This document shows, one piece after another, positions 10,146 through 19,007 of a stretch of DNA of 64,000 nucleotides. Numbering within the stretch: the stretch's first letter is position 1; each line of letters starts with the position of its first letter. The DNA is from Hyphomonadaceae bacterium. GTDB taxonomy: Bacteria > Pseudomonadota > Alphaproteobacteria > Caulobacterales > Aquidulcibacteraceae. The position numbers and the translations under genes were made by a program. The stretch spans positions 124,001-188,000 of the forward strand of contig JAHBYF010000001.1 in NCBI GenBank assembly GCA_019636095.1, read 5' to 3'. A model generated the notes under the pieces. It was not told the DNA's origin and ran no database searches. It worked only from the letters and a program-made list of their open reading frames with translations.

Positions 10146-10706
10146 ATGTCCACGATCGGCCCAACGCTCACAACCGCGCGCCTTATCCTGCGTCCACCCA
10201 AGCAGGAAGACTTCGACGGCTTTGCTGCGATGGCGCAGGAGGAAGAGACGATGCGCTTCATCGGCGGGCTTGCACCGCGCGATGCGGCGTGGCGCGGCAT
10301 GGCTTCCCTTGCAGGTTCGTGGGCGCTGCTTGGCTACGGCATGTTCTCTGTCATTCGCCGCGACACGGGTGAATGGATCGGCCGTCTCGGTCCCTGGCGG
10401 CCAGGCGGGAAGGAAGGCAATTGGCCCGGAGACGAAGTCGGCTGGGGTCTGAGGGCGTCGGCGATGGGACAGGGGTTCGCGCAAGAAGGCGCGGTCGCCG
10501 CTATCGACTGGGCCTTCGCGACCCTCGGCTGGGATCACGTCATCCACTGCATCGACAAGCACAACGTCCCCTCAATCAAACTTGCGGAGCGCCTGGGATC
10601 GCAGCTTGAGCGCGAAGATGTGCAACTCGCGCCGCCGTTCGAAGCGCACAAAATTGATCTATACGGCCAATCGAAAGCGGCATGGAAAGCCCGCAAAAAC
10701 GCCTGA
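10146..10706 (+). CDS. GNAT-family N-acetyltransferase (RimJ/RimL type)
   Basis: 186-residue cytoplasmic acetyltransferase. TTARLILRPP near the N-terminus and the region around DEVGWGLRASAMGQGFAQE, which forms the acetyl-CoA-binding segment, mark the RimJ/RimL-like GNAT group; HCIDKHNVPSIKLAERLG is the usual C-terminal segment. The likely reaction is transfer of acetyl from acetyl-CoA to an amino group on a protein N-terminus or small molecule. A 6-bp hairpin (10126-10131 with 10140-10145) surrounds the AAGAG ribosome binding site and may dampen translation. The substrate is unknown. Confidence 0.85.
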   Translation: MSTIGPTLTTARLILRPPKQEDFDGFAAMAQEEETMRFIGGLAPRDAAWRGMASLAGSWALLGYGMFSVIRRDTGEWIGRLGPWRPGGKEGNWPGDEVGWGLRASAMGQGFAQEGAVAAIDWAFATLGWDHVIHCIDKHNVPSIKLAERLGSQLEREDVQLAPPFEAHKIDLYGQSKAAWKARKNA

Positions 10707-10777
10707 TCGTCGCTATGGCCTTGCATCCCGTGTGTGCACCGCCACGTTGGGCGCAACGAGTTTGGGGACGATATCTC

Positions 10778-12238
10778 ATGCGAAACTTTGGCTTGGCGCT
10801 GTTAGGTGTTGCTTTTTTCGCCTTTCCGGCGAGCGCGCAACAACAACCTCAGCCGACGCCTGGTTTCGTGCAGGCGTCCAACCCGCCGGCGACGCAGCCG
10901 CAAGTTGCGCCGATCACGCCAGGACAACAGCGTGTCGTTGATCGACTGCAAACGGCAGCGCTCGAGAGCGATCGTGCCTACGACATTGTCGAAGACCTTG
11001 TCAGCCAGGTCGGACCACGATTGGCCGGCTCCGACGCTGAAGCGCGTGCGCGCGAATGGGCGGTTGCGATGCTACGCGCCAACGGCTTCACCAATGTTCA
11101 CGTCGAACCGTTTACGCTGCCGTACTGGGATGCGATGCGCGAGGAAGCGCATATTATTTCGCGGGGGTTGGAGCGTCCGATGGTCGCTGCCGCTCTCGGC
11201 GGTTCGCCGTCGACGCCGGCGGGCGGTCTCACGGCGGAGGTTGTGCGCTTCCCTGATATGGTTGCGCTTGAAGCGGCGCCTGATAGCGCCGTTGCTGGCC
11301 GCATTGTCTTCATCGACGAACACATGAGCCGTGCTCAAGACGGCGCCGGTTATGGCGTCGCTGTACGCAAACGCGGCCGCTGTGCGCCCGTCGCCCAAGC
11401 CAAAGGCGCCGCTGCTTGTCTCATCCGTGCGGTCGGTACTGACACCCATCGCTTCGCCCACCAAGGCGGCAGCTCACGTCAAGCACAGGGTGCGTCGCTT
11501 CCGGCTATGTCAATCTCCCCCGCTGATGCGGACGTGCTCGCGTATCTCCTTACGCGCGGCGCTGTCCGCGTACGGCTCGATATCACGGCCGAGATTCGTG
11601 AGAACGCTCAGTCTGGCAATGTCATCGCCGAAATCCGCGGTCGCGAGCGTCCGCAGGAAATCGTTCTGCTCGCAGCGCACTTGGATTCCTGGGACATGGG
11701 GCAGGGCGCGATCGACGACGGTTCAGGCGTAGCAATCATCAGCGCTGCCGCCCGTTTGATCCGCGATCTGCCGCGTCGCCCCCGTCGTACCATCCGAATT
11801 CTGCTTGCGGGCGCTGAAGAAAACGGCGTCCACGGCGGCGCGGCTTATGGCCGTGCCCACGCGACCGAGGCGGCGAACCACGTCGTTGCACTTGAGAGCG
11901 ACTTCGGCGCAGGACGCGTCTGGCGCTTCGACACGCAATTCGCTGAGCCAGCTTTGCCATATGCGCGGGCGTTTCAACGCGCGCTGTCGCCATTGGGTGT
12001 GCTGCCCGGTCCGAACCAAGCTGATGGCGGCGCTGATGTGTCGGCGATGAAAGAGCTTGGCGTACCTGTCGTCGATCTCAGCCAGGACGGCACGGACTAT
12101 TTCGATCATCACCACACACCGGACGATACGCTTTACGCCATCGACCGCGCCGAGCTTCGCCAGAACGTCGCCGCGTGGGCAACGTTCGTTTTCCTCGCGG
12201 CCGATAGCGATTGGACGTTCCGCGCGCCTGCGCAGTAA
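10778..12238 (+). CDS. Secreted M28-family zinc aminopeptidase/carboxypeptidase Q-like
   Basis: Exported metallopeptidase of about 486 residues. The ATG at 10778 gives a clean signal peptide (MRNFGLALLGV ... ASAQ); an upstream in-frame ATG at 10682 would bury it and overlap the previous gene. Zinc ligands of the M28 fold are recognisable: His/Asp in AHLDSWD, Asp in IDDGSG, Glu in AEENG, and His in FDHHHTPDD near the C-terminus. A PA-like insert region lies between. The arrangement resembles carboxypeptidase Q-type dipeptidases. It would cleave peptides in the periplasm. It ends 5 bases from the convergent LytTR gene. Confidence 0.88.
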   Translation: MRNFGLALLGVAFFAFPASAQQQPQPTPGFVQASNPPATQPQVAPITPGQQRVVDRLQTAALESDRAYDIVEDLVSQVGPRLAGSDAEARAREWAVAMLRANGFTNVHVEPFTLPYWDAMREEAHIISRGLERPMVAAALGGSPSTPAGGLTAEVVRFPDMVALEAAPDSAVAGRIVFIDEHMSRAQDGAGYGVAVRKRGRCAPVAQAKGAAACLIRAVGTDTHRFAHQGGSSRQAQGASLPAMSISPADADVLAYLLTRGAVRVRLDITAEIRENAQSGNVIAEIRGRERPQEIVLLAAHLDSWDMGQGAIDDGSGVAIISAAARLIRDLPRRPRRTIRILLAGAEENGVHGGAAYGRAHATEAANHVVALESDFGAGRVWRFDTQFAEPALPYARAFQRALSPLGVLPGPNQADGGADVSAMKELGVPVVDLSQDGTDYFDHHHTPDDTLYAIDRAELRQNVAAWATFVFLAADSDWTFRAPAQ

Positions 12239-12242
12239 CGGG

Positions 12243-13073
12243 TCAGAACCACCCAGCCTCACGCAACGCCCGTACGTTCGGGCGGCTCACCGGCGCCTCG
12301 GCGCCGCCCTTGAGTACGAGCACGACTTTGTCGCCGTCGCGACGCGTGTCCTCGACCGCGTCACGAGCCACCCACCACGAACGGTGGGTTTGTGCGCCTT
12401 CCAGGCCATCAAGCTCCGAAATCGCGTCACCCAAACGCATGAGGATGAGATCCGACCCCTTGGAGGTGTGCAGCCGCAGATAGTGGTCCTCTGCCGATAC
12501 CGCATAAATCACTGCGCCCTTGAGTTTGGCGGGCAAGCGGTCCGTGAATCGCACCGAAGGGGCGGGGGCGTCGGCGGCAGGCGCGTGCGTTACCCGGCCG
12601 GGCCAATTGACCACCACCATGAGCGCCGTCATGGCGACGCTCAGAAGCAGCACGCTACCAAACAGCGCAGGTAACGCCGCCAGCGGTATTCGCGTGCCAA
12701 ACAGGAGATTGGTGTAGCCCCACACAACGAACGTTGCTGGCAGCGTCAGCGCCAGCGACAGGATGGCGCCGAATACCCACGGATTGACGTTTGCTTTTGG
12801 AATTTTGGCGACAAGCAGCGCCATGGCGTGGCCCAGGAGTCCGCCCCCCACCATCAGCGGCACCCAATAAAGCAGCCGTTGGAGCAAGGGGGCGCTGCCC
12901 GAATCCATAGCGCCGACGAAAGCCAACACCACCCCAGCGCCGACAGCGATCGCCAGATTTCGCGCCCATTCGCGCCGGGTGCGCGAAAAATCGGGCGCAA
13001 CTGGCGCTTCGTGAACAGCGGTCCTCTGCCGTTCACGTGCGGAACCAGCGCTTTCACGTATCTCGGGCTGCAC
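12243..13073 (-). CDS. LytTR-domain regulator with N-terminal membrane helices
   Basis: Membrane-anchored transcriptional regulator. Four hydrophobic helices occupy roughly residues 38-150, followed by a C-terminal LytTR DNA-binding domain: YAVSAEDHYLRLHT, then a LGDAISEL segment and HRSWWVARDAV. The GTG at 13073 is preferred because GGAGA lies 6 bases upstream on this strand; a longer version starting at 13223 would run into the divergent gene. Length from this start is 276. LytTR genes of this architecture are often linked to DUF2306 and DUF2141 genes, exactly as here. The signal sensed is unknown. Confidence 0.85.
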   Translation of the reverse strand: MQPEIRESAGSARERQRTAVHEAPVAPDFSRTRREWARNLAIAVGAGVVLAFVGAMDSGSAPLLQRLLYWVPLMVGGGLLGHAMALLVAKIPKANVNPWVFGAILSLALTLPATFVVWGYTNLLFGTRIPLAALPALFGSVLLLSVAMTALMVVVNWPGRVTHAPAADAPAPSVRFTDRLPAKLKGAVIYAVSAEDHYLRLHTSKGSDLILMRLGDAISELDGLEGAQTHRSWWVARDAVEDTRRDGDKVVLVLKGGAEAPVSRPNVRALREAGWF

Positions 13074-13093
13074 GCCTGATCTCCAATCGCCAG

Positions 13094-13121
13094 GGTCTCT
13101 AGCAGACTTCGCTAGGAGACC
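13094..13121. promoter_or_regulatory. Dyad-symmetric site between LytTR regulator and DUF2306 gene
   Basis: GGTCTCTAGC (13094-13103) and GCTAGGAGACC (13111-13121) form a near-perfect inverted repeat with a 7-base spacer and one bulged G. It lies in the 55-bp divergent intergenic region. The right arm contains the ribosome binding site (GGAGA) of the 13129 gene. It could be an operator or an RNA hairpin masking that site. Confidence 0.5.
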
Positions 13122-13128
13122 AGAACCG

Positions 13129-13650
13129 ATGCCACTGACCCGCGCCGCCATCTTGCGTCTGATCGCATGGATCGTCGGAATCGGCGTTTTGATCGTCGCG
13201 ACAGGCCCCCGCATGCCCGACATGCTTCGCCGGCTTGGGGATATCTCGCTGCACGCCCCGAACTGGGCGTTGTGGGAGCGTGTGTCGTGGATCGTGAAGC
13301 TTCACGTCGCCTCGGCGCTGGCTGCATTCGTCATCGGCTCAGCCATTCTGCTTCAGCGGAAGGGGAGCGGGCTCCACAAGACATTGGGGTGGGCTTGGGT
13401 CTTCGCCATGGCTTCGACCGCCATCTCCAGCCTCTGGATCACTGGCCTCAATGGCGATTCCTGGTCCTTGGTCCACCTTCTGAGTGGCTGGACCATCATT
13501 GCCTTGCCGATGGGCGTTTGGGCGATCCGCAACCGCAAGGTTCAGATCCACCGCCGCGCCATGACCGGCATGTTTGTCGGCGGGCTCCTGGTTGCCGGCG
13601 CACTCACCTTCATCCCCGGCCGCATCATGTTCGAAACATTCTTCGGCTGA
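13129..13650 (+). CDS. DUF2306-type membrane protein
   Basis: 173-residue integral membrane protein with about five hydrophobic helices (near 8-26, 58-74, 85-103, 112-130, 147-165). The pattern KLHVASALAAFVIGSAILLQRKGSGLHKTLG (in parts) and IHRRAMTGMFVGGL with conserved histidines matches the DUF2306 family, whose members resemble heme-containing membrane proteins. The ATG follows TAGGAGA with 8-9 bases spacing. It is divergent from a LytTR regulator and precedes a DUF2141 gene, a recurring trio. Function not established. Confidence 0.8.
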   Translation: MPLTRAAILRLIAWIVGIGVLIVATGPRMPDMLRRLGDISLHAPNWALWERVSWIVKLHVASALAAFVIGSAILLQRKGSGLHKTLGWAWVFAMASTAISSLWITGLNGDSWSLVHLLSGWTIIALPMGVWAIRNRKVQIHRRAMTGMFVGGLLVAGALTFIPGRIMFETFFG

Positions 13651-13671
13651 TTTTTCCAAAGGAGACGACCC

Positions 13672-14097
13672 ATGAAACTCATCACCGCCACGGCGGCATG
13701 CATCTTCGCGCTTGCCGTTCTCTCCAATGGCCACGCCTACGCCGATCAAGTCAGCCTCGACGTGCGTGTGGACAATGTTCGGCCGGATCAAGGCCAGGTG
13801 CGCGTCGCGCTTTACGACGAAAGCACCTGGCTGGGCGAACCGGTTATCGGCCAGCAGATTGACTCCACCGGCACGTCTGTGACGGTGCGCCTTCTGGCGC
13901 CCGCAAGCGGGCGCTACGGCCTTGCGGCCTATCAAGACATCAACCAGGACGGCCGCCTCAATCGAAATGTCCTTGGCATGCCATCTGAGCCCACCGCCTT
14001 TTCCAATGATGCGCAGATGAATTTCGGTCCGCCGCGTTTCGCCGATGCAGCGCTTGACGTCAGCGCGCCGTCACAAACGGTGTTGACCCTGCGCTAA
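13672..14097 (+). CDS. DUF2141-domain secreted protein
   Basis: 141-residue exported protein with a signal peptide at about 1-25 (ending HAYA). The mature part matches the DUF2141 pattern: a beta-rich domain with GRYGLAAYQDINQDGRLNRN and GMPSEPTAFSND, where the acidic DINQDG turn looks like a metal-binding loop. It follows the DUF2306 gene by 21 bp with AAAGGAGA as ribosome binding site, so the two are co-expressed. Expected in the periplasm or outer envelope; function unknown. Confidence 0.82.
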   Translation: MKLITATAACIFALAVLSNGHAYADQVSLDVRVDNVRPDQGQVRVALYDESTWLGEPVIGQQIDSTGTSVTVRLLAPASGRYGLAAYQDINQDGRLNRNVLGMPSEPTAFSNDAQMNFGPPRFADAALDVSAPSQTVLTLR

Positions 14098-14109
14098 AAC
14101 GCCTTGGCT

Positions 14110-14145
14110 GTTCTGCGCGAAACGGAATTCCCATTCGCGCAGAAC
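14110..14145. terminator. Perfect 12-bp inverted repeat after the DUF2141 gene
   Basis: GTTCTGCGCGAA (14110-14121) and TTCGCGCAGAAC (14134-14145) are exact inverse complements separated by 12 bases containing GGAATTCC. There is no U-tract, so it is at best an imperfect terminator; an mRNA-end-protecting stem or a protein-binding dyad before the MFS gene at 14168 is equally possible. Confidence 0.5.
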
Positions 14146-14167
14146 ACGCCTACACAGCGCTCGTTCG

Positions 14168-15433
14168 ATGCCGAGCCTGTTGCGCAACGTCGCTGCACTG
14201 ATCGCAGCCGTGACGATCCTGCAGCTTGCAGGTGGGTTGCTCGGCGTCCGCATTCCACTCGCCTTTGTCGAAGAGCACTCGCGCACCGCGCTTGGCCTCG
14301 TCGCCGCGTCGTACTCCGCTGGCTTCATGATGGGTGCGATGATTGCAACCGTGTTGTTCGCCCGTGTGGGTCATATCCGTGTGTACGCTGGTTGCGCTGC
14401 AATATTCTGCGTCACCACGCTTGCACTCCATTTCAGAGACGACATCTGGTGGTGGGGCCTCGCCCGCATGATCGCCGGAGTCGCTGTGGCGCTGATGTTC
14501 GCTGCTGTCGAAAGTTGGCTCAGCTTCTCGATCGGCAAGCAGGCGCGTGGTGAAGTGATGAGCGTCTATATGGTGCTCACAAAAGGCGCGCTCGCGATCG
14601 GCCCGTTCCTGGCCTTTGGCTACGCGCCTTCGGGCGCGGAACCGTGGATGATTGCCGCGGCGCTTGCGGCGCTTTCGATGGTGCCACTGTGCTTTACCGC
14701 CGCAGAACAACCTGATCCGCCGAAGGCGCAACCGCTCGCTCTTGTCGAACAATTCGCCATTGCACCCGCGGCAGTCATTGGTTGCTTCGGGGCAGGGCTG
14801 GTGAATGGCGGGGTGCTCGCGCTCGCACCGCTCTACGCTGCTCACCACTATGGGCAGAATGCCGCTGCGGAATTCTATTCTGCAGCGTTTACCGGTTCGC
14901 TCCTGCTACAATGGCCTGCGGGCCGTCTCTCAGATCGCGTTGACCGTCGCCTTGTGATTGCGGGATTGGCCGCGATCGCTGCGATTGCATCTTTTGCGCT
15001 CGCGACGTGGAGCGGCCAATTGTTGAGCTGGTCTGCGACGTTGCTGTTCTTCGTGTGGGGCGCCGGAGCGCTGAGCTTCTACGGCATCGCCGTTGCGCAC
15101 ATGGCCGATCGCGCCGAGCCGGGCAAACTCGCGCAGTCCGCTGCCGGTTTGCTGTTTGTGTGGGCGGCGGGCTCTGTGATCGGCCCGCTAGTGATGGGTC
15201 CGCTTGTTGATTGGTTCGATGTCGCCGGCATGTTCTGGTTCGCGGGTGGCGCTGCGCTGTGCGTATGCCTAGCCATGTTCTGGCGACGCTCGACCCGTCG
15301 CGGCCCCGCCGTCAAAGAAGAATTCGCACCGCAACTCGGCACTAGCGTTGCCGCAGGCGAAATTGCCTACGGCGAAGACGACAAACTCAGCGACGACCTC
15401 GCTTCCCCTGGCGCGACGCTCAATCCGCGCTGA
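14168..15433 (+). CDS. MFS transporter (YcaD-like)
   Basis: Major facilitator superfamily protein of 421 residues with about 12 hydrophobic helices. The segment SYSAGFMMGAMIATVLFARVGHIR (in parts) around residues 48-72 contains the A-loop region, and RLSDRVDRR near residue 255 is the second-half equivalent. A soluble tail of about 45 residues follows the last helix. It resembles the YcaD group. Energy coupling would be by proton motive force; the substrate cannot be read. It stands alone between the DUF2141 operon and sucC. No strong ribosome binding site precedes the ATG. Confidence 0.85.
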   Translation: MPSLLRNVAALIAAVTILQLAGGLLGVRIPLAFVEEHSRTALGLVAASYSAGFMMGAMIATVLFARVGHIRVYAGCAAIFCVTTLALHFRDDIWWWGLARMIAGVAVALMFAAVESWLSFSIGKQARGEVMSVYMVLTKGALAIGPFLAFGYAPSGAEPWMIAAALAALSMVPLCFTAAEQPDPPKAQPLALVEQFAIAPAAVIGCFGAGLVNGGVLALAPLYAAHHYGQNAAAEFYSAAFTGSLLLQWPAGRLSDRVDRRLVIAGLAAIAAIASFALATWSGQLLSWSATLLFFVWGAGALSFYGIAVAHMADRAEPGKLAQSAAGLLFVWAAGSVIGPLVMGPLVDWFDVAGMFWFAGGAALCVCLAMFWRRSTRRGPAVKEEFAPQLGTSVAAGEIAYGEDDKLSDDLASPGATLNPR

Positions 15434-15481
15434 GGCGCCGCAAATTTGTTGGTGGTTCCGGCTGCCTGCGCCTTCACGGGC

Positions 15482-15508
15482 TTGGCGGCGCACGCATCGG
15501 GCTATAAA
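15482..15508 (+). promoter_or_regulatory. Probable housekeeping promoter of sucC
   Basis: TTGGCGG at 15482-15488, a 12-base spacer, then GCTATAAA at 15501-15508. This closely fits the Caulobacter housekeeping consensus TTGaCgS-N10-14-GCTANAWC known from the literature. Initiation near 15514 would give a leader of about 30 bases to the sucC ATG at 15544. Confidence 0.6.
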
Positions 15509-15543
15509 GCGACCTGAATCCGTACTTTCCGACCGGGGCCTCC

Positions 15544-16737
15544 ATGAACATCCACGAATACCAAGGCAAAGCTGTCCTCAAGAGCTTCGGGGCGCCGGTC
15601 CCGCGCGGCTTCCCAGCGTTCACGACGGAAGAGGCGGTCGACGCCGCCGCCAAACTCGGCGGCAGCGTTTGGGCGGTGAAGAGCCAGATCCACGCTGGTG
15701 GCCGCGGCAAGGGCAAGTTCAAGGAAGCCGCCGCCGGCGAGAAGGGCGGCGTGCGCATCGCCTTCAAGCCTGAAGATGTCGGGCTTTATGCGTCGCAGAT
15801 GCTCGGCAACACGCTGGTGACGCTGCAGACCGGGCCTCACGGTCGCGTCGTGAAGCGCGTCTACATTGAAGAAGGCGTGAAGATCGCGAAGGAGTTCTAT
15901 CTCTCAGCGCTCGTTGATCGCGAACAGGGCCGTGTCGCATTCGTCGCGTCGGAAGCCGGCGGCATGAACATCGAAGAGGTCGCGCACGACACGCCGGAAA
16001 AGATCACGACCGTCGGCATCGATCCGCTCACGGGCCCAACGAGCGCCGACACCGCGAAGGTTGCCGCAGCCTTCGGCATCAGCGGCGATCTCGCAACCCA
16101 ATGCGATGACCTGATCAAGAAGCTCTACGAAGCCTTCACCAAGAGCGACATGAGCCTCTTGGAAATCAATCCGCTCATCGTCACGGAAGACGGCAAATTG
16201 TTGTGTGGCGACGCGAAGGTGAGCTTCGATTCCAACGCTGCCTTCCGTCACAAGGAATGGGCTGATCTCCGTGACATCGGCGAAGAAGACGAACGCGAAA
16301 TCGAAGCCTCGAAGTACGATCTCTCTTACATCGCGCTCGACGGCGAAATCGGCTGCCTCGTCAACGGCGCCGGCCTCGCGATGGCGACGATGGACATTAT
16401 CAAGCTCTTCGGCGCCGAGCCCGCCAACTTCCTAGATGTCGGCGGCGGCGCCGATAAGAACAAGGTCGAAGCCGCCTTCAAGATCATCCTCGCAGATCCG
16501 AAGGTGAAAGGCATCCTGGTCAACATTTTCGGCGGCATCGCGCGTTGTGATGTCATCGCCGAAGGCGTGATCGCGGCGGTGAAGAGTGTTGGCCTCACCG
16601 TCCCGCTCGTCGTTCGCCTCGAAGGCACAATGGTGGAAGAGGGCAAAGCCATCATCCGCAATAGCGGCCTCAACGTCATCGCGGCGGATGATCTGGAAGA
16701 CGCGGCAAGAAAGATTGTGAAGGCTGTGAAGGGGTAG
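15544..16737 (+). CDS. sucC: Succinyl-CoA synthetase beta subunit
   Basis: ADP/GDP-forming succinyl-CoA ligase beta subunit of the TCA cycle. The N-terminal ATP-grasp domain begins NIHEYQGK and includes [16 protein letters not shown] (residues 42-57 region); the C-terminal domain contains [13 protein letters not shown] and [11 protein letters not shown]. Length 397 is normal. The gene has its own probable promoter at 15482-15508. Its partner sucD normally follows within a few bases but is displaced here by 3.2 kb, so subunit stoichiometry must be balanced from two transcripts. Confidence 0.97.
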   Translation: MNIHEYQGKAVLKSFGAPVPRGFPAFTTEEAVDAAAKLGGSVWAVKSQIHAGGRGKGKFKEAAAGEKGGVRIAFKPEDVGLYASQMLGNTLVTLQTGPHGRVVKRVYIEEGVKIAKEFYLSALVDREQGRVAFVASEAGGMNIEEVAHDTPEKITTVGIDPLTGPTSADTAKVAAAFGISGDLATQCDDLIKKLYEAFTKSDMSLLEINPLIVTEDGKLLCGDAKVSFDSNAAFRHKEWADLRDIGEEDEREIEASKYDLSYIALDGEIGCLVNGAGLAMATMDIIKLFGAEPANFLDVGGGADKNKVEAAFKIILADPKVKGILVNIFGGIARCDVIAEGVIAAVKSVGLTVPLVVRLEGTMVEEGKAIIRNSGLNVIAADDLEDAARKIVKAVKG

Positions 16738-16747
16738 GGAGCAGGCA

Positions 16748-17119
16748 ATGATCGGCTACGTCACACTCGGCACCAACGACCTCCAGCGCGCGGCAAAGTT
16801 CTACGACGCTATCGCCGCTGAACTCGGCACCAAGCGGATGATGGAATTCGATACCTTCATCGCCTGGGGCGAACCGGGCGGCGGCGCGGGGATCGGCCTC
16901 ACCAAGCCCTTTGATGGCAATGTGGCTACCGTCGGCAACGGCGTCATGGTTGCGCTTGCGTGCAAGGACACGGCGCAGGTTGACCGCCTCTACAAGCTCG
17001 CCATCTCAATGGGCGCGAAAGACGAAGGCCCTCCGGGTCCGCGCGGCGACGGGGGCTTCTACGCTGGCTATTTCCGCGATCCTGACGGCAACAAGCTCAA
17101 CGCCTTCGTGATGAGCTGA
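16748..17119 (+). CDS. VOC-superfamily (glyoxalase-like) protein
   Basis: 123-residue protein of the vicinal-oxygen-chelate fold: N-terminal [19 protein letters not shown], central beta strands, and C-terminal [18 protein letters not shown] with the characteristic DPDGN turn. Members bind a divalent metal and act as glyoxalases, dioxygenases or antibiotic-binding proteins; the specific activity cannot be assigned. It lies 10 bp after sucC on the same strand, so it shares the sucC transcript. It is convergent with the reverse-strand envelope module. Confidence 0.85.
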   Translation: MIGYVTLGTNDLQRAAKFYDAIAAELGTKRMMEFDTFIAWGEPGGGAGIGLTKPFDGNVATVGNGVMVALACKDTAQVDRLYKLAISMGAKDEGPPGPRGDGGFYAGYFRDPDGNKLNAFVMS

Positions 17120-17133
17120 GTAGACTCTGCCTG

Positions 17134-17721
17134 CTAGGCCGGCGTCGCGCTGGCGAACATCGCGTCAACTTCCTGCACAAACGCGCCGTAATAATATTCG
17201 CTCGGCGCGAGGAACATCAGCAGGTGCAGATTGTCGCCGGAACGCGCCACCAATGCCGTGCCCGAGAAGTTGAGGCCTGTCTCGAGACGCGTGTTGATCT
17301 CGAACCGAACGCCCGGCGCACCGGCTAGGTTCTGCGGCCGCAAGCCTGTCGACTGCGGGTCCTGGAAATTCATCGTCGCAAGCGAATCGATCACGAACTC
17401 GACGAGTTCCTGTTCCGACATGTCGGTGCGATAGGTCGGCCGCGGTGTGTCTCGGTCGGCCACGCGCATCAGCGAGCCGCCAGGCGCGATACCCGCCAGG
17501 TAGAGCTGGTTCAGCTGTAGGCCATGCAGCGTCAGCACGCGCACGCCGCGCGGCTGCGGAACGGTCGTAGTCATGTCCGACCATGGCCGCGCTAACATCA
17601 CTGAAAATGCGGCGCCCTTTGCCTGGTACGCGCCCGCGCGCACCAACGGAATGGTCGCGCAGCCAGAGGCGACCGCCCCGCCTGCGACCGCGACCAGAAG
17701 GCCGCGCCGAGTTGTATTCAT
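17134..17721 (-). CDS. Putative lipoprotein of unknown function
   Basis: 195-residue exported protein with a twin-arginine-like N-terminus (TRRGLLVAVAGG) and a lipobox ending VASGC at about residue 21, so it is probably acylated on that cysteine. The mature part contains no domain I recognise; the C-terminal third (LMFLAPSEYYYGAFVQEVDAMF) is aromatic-rich. Its start overlaps the stop of the M48 peptidase by 4 bases, so it is the third gene of a coupled reverse-strand operon (19690 to 17134). The context suggests an envelope role. Confidence 0.75.
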   Translation of the reverse strand: MNTTRRGLLVAVAGGAVASGCATIPLVRAGAYQAKGAAFSVMLARPWSDMTTTVPQPRGVRVLTLHGLQLNQLYLAGIAPGGSLMRVADRDTPRPTYRTDMSEQELVEFVIDSLATMNFQDPQSTGLRPQNLAGAPGVRFEINTRLETGLNFSGTALVARSGDNLHLLMFLAPSEYYYGAFVQEVDAMFASATPA

Positions 17722-19007
17722 TGTCCCCCTCCCAATTGTCCAATCCGCGCTTCTACGAAGGCGCGGTCACCCGCATCCGGCGCACGCTCAAGATAAGTCG
17801 TGAGCAGCGTAACGGCTTCTGCGTTGCGGCCATCGCGGGCCGCGAAGTCTCCGAGTTCGCGCCATGCCGCGGCCGGTGCGTCCGGATACGTGATGGCGGT
17901 TGTATAGTGTTGGAACGCGCGCTCTCTGTCGCCGTCGCCGCGCCGCAGACGGTTGATCTCACCGCGATAGTATTCGACGACGCCAAGGTCTTCGCCATGA
18001 GCGGCTAGTCGATCAAGCAGGGCCGCGGTTTGTCCGTAGTCGCGGCGGCGTAAGTCTGCGCGCAGCCATGGATCAAGGAAGGGACGGATTGCTGCGCGAT
18101 AGCGCTCGCGATTGGTTTCGCCGCCGCTTGCATTGGCGGCGCGTTCTTCCAGTGCTTCCACCCGGTCAGCGGAGAGGGGGTGCGTGCGAAAGATGCTCGC
18201 GCGTGTTTCTCGGCGGCGCGTGTCCGGATTGTCGGAAACCTGCGTCTCCGCAACCAGATTGCTCCAAAGCGTGTGACCTGCGTGCGGATCGTAACCGGCT
18301 GCAACGGCGTGATCGTATCCGATCTGATCCGCTTCGCTTTCGTTCTCGCGCGAGAAGCCGAACACCGAGGCAAGGGTGCCGAGATAGACGATGTCGCCAA
18401 CAATGCCGACGCCCGCGCCTGCGGCGATGATCGAAAACACTGCCGCCGCGCCCGCGCGAGCGCGAACGGTGCGCATCATCGCCAGGGAGTGTTGTTGGCG
18501 ATAGTGTTCGATCTCATGGCCTAAAACGAACGCCAGCTGCGCTTCGTCTTCCGCGCGTAACAGCAGGCCCGACCAGACCTCCATGTAGCCGTTCGGAGCC
18601 ATGGAGGCGTTGAAATAGGGCCGGTTCATCACGTAGAGGCGGATGTCGCCACATACATCATCGGCGACGCGGCACGCTACTTCGTAGAGATATGCGTTGA
18701 GCGCAGGATCGCGTTCGAGCTGGCCCGAGTTGCGCGCCTCGATTTCGGCGCGATCTGACATCCCCCAAAGACCGCCTTCGTCACTATCAATGGCTGGCCG
18801 CGCCCGCGAGGGCGGAGGCCGAACTGTCGGCTGGGCCAACTGCGGTTCGATCGCCGCAACCTCTGGCGTCGTCGCAATAGATTGCGGCGCGACGTCGCTA
18901 GCCTGCGCTACCGCCTCTTGCGAAACCTCAGGCGCCGGTGTGACTTCCTGTGCGGCGGCAGAGGTTGCTATCGCCAGCGCCAGCAGGGACGCTGCAAGCA
19001 CTCTCAT
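17718..19007 (-). CDS. Secreted M48-family zinc metallopeptidase
   Basis: 429-residue exported protein with a signal peptide (about 1-20, ending SAAAQ) and a proline/alanine-rich linker. The zinc motif HEIEH lies near residue 164-168, with a third ligand in ENESEADQIGYDHAVAAGYDP (quoted in part), typical of BepA/LoiP-like periplasmic M48 proteases that survey outer-membrane assembly. A helical C-terminal region (about 280-429) resembles TPR-like repeats. It overlaps both neighbours by 4 bases, forming a tightly coupled three-gene envelope operon. Confidence 0.88.
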   Translation of the reverse strand: MRVLAASLLALAIATSAAAQEVTPAPEVSQEAVAQASDVAPQSIATTPEVAAIEPQLAQPTVRPPPSRARPAIDSDEGGLWGMSDRAEIEARNSGQLERDPALNAYLYEVACRVADDVCGDIRLYVMNRPYFNASMAPNGYMEVWSGLLLRAEDEAQLAFVLGHEIEHYRQQHSLAMMRTVRARAGAAAVFSIIAAGAGVGIVGDIVYLGTLASVFGFSRENESEADQIGYDHAVAAGYDPHAGHTLWSNLVAETQVSDNPDTRRRETRASIFRTHPLSADRVEALEERAANASGGETNRERYRAAIRPFLDPWLRADLRRRDYGQTAALLDRLAAHGEDLGVVEYYRGEINRLRRGDGDRERAFQHYTTAITYPDAPAAAWRELGDFAARDGRNAEAVTLLTTYLERAPDAGDRAFVEARIGQLGGGQ

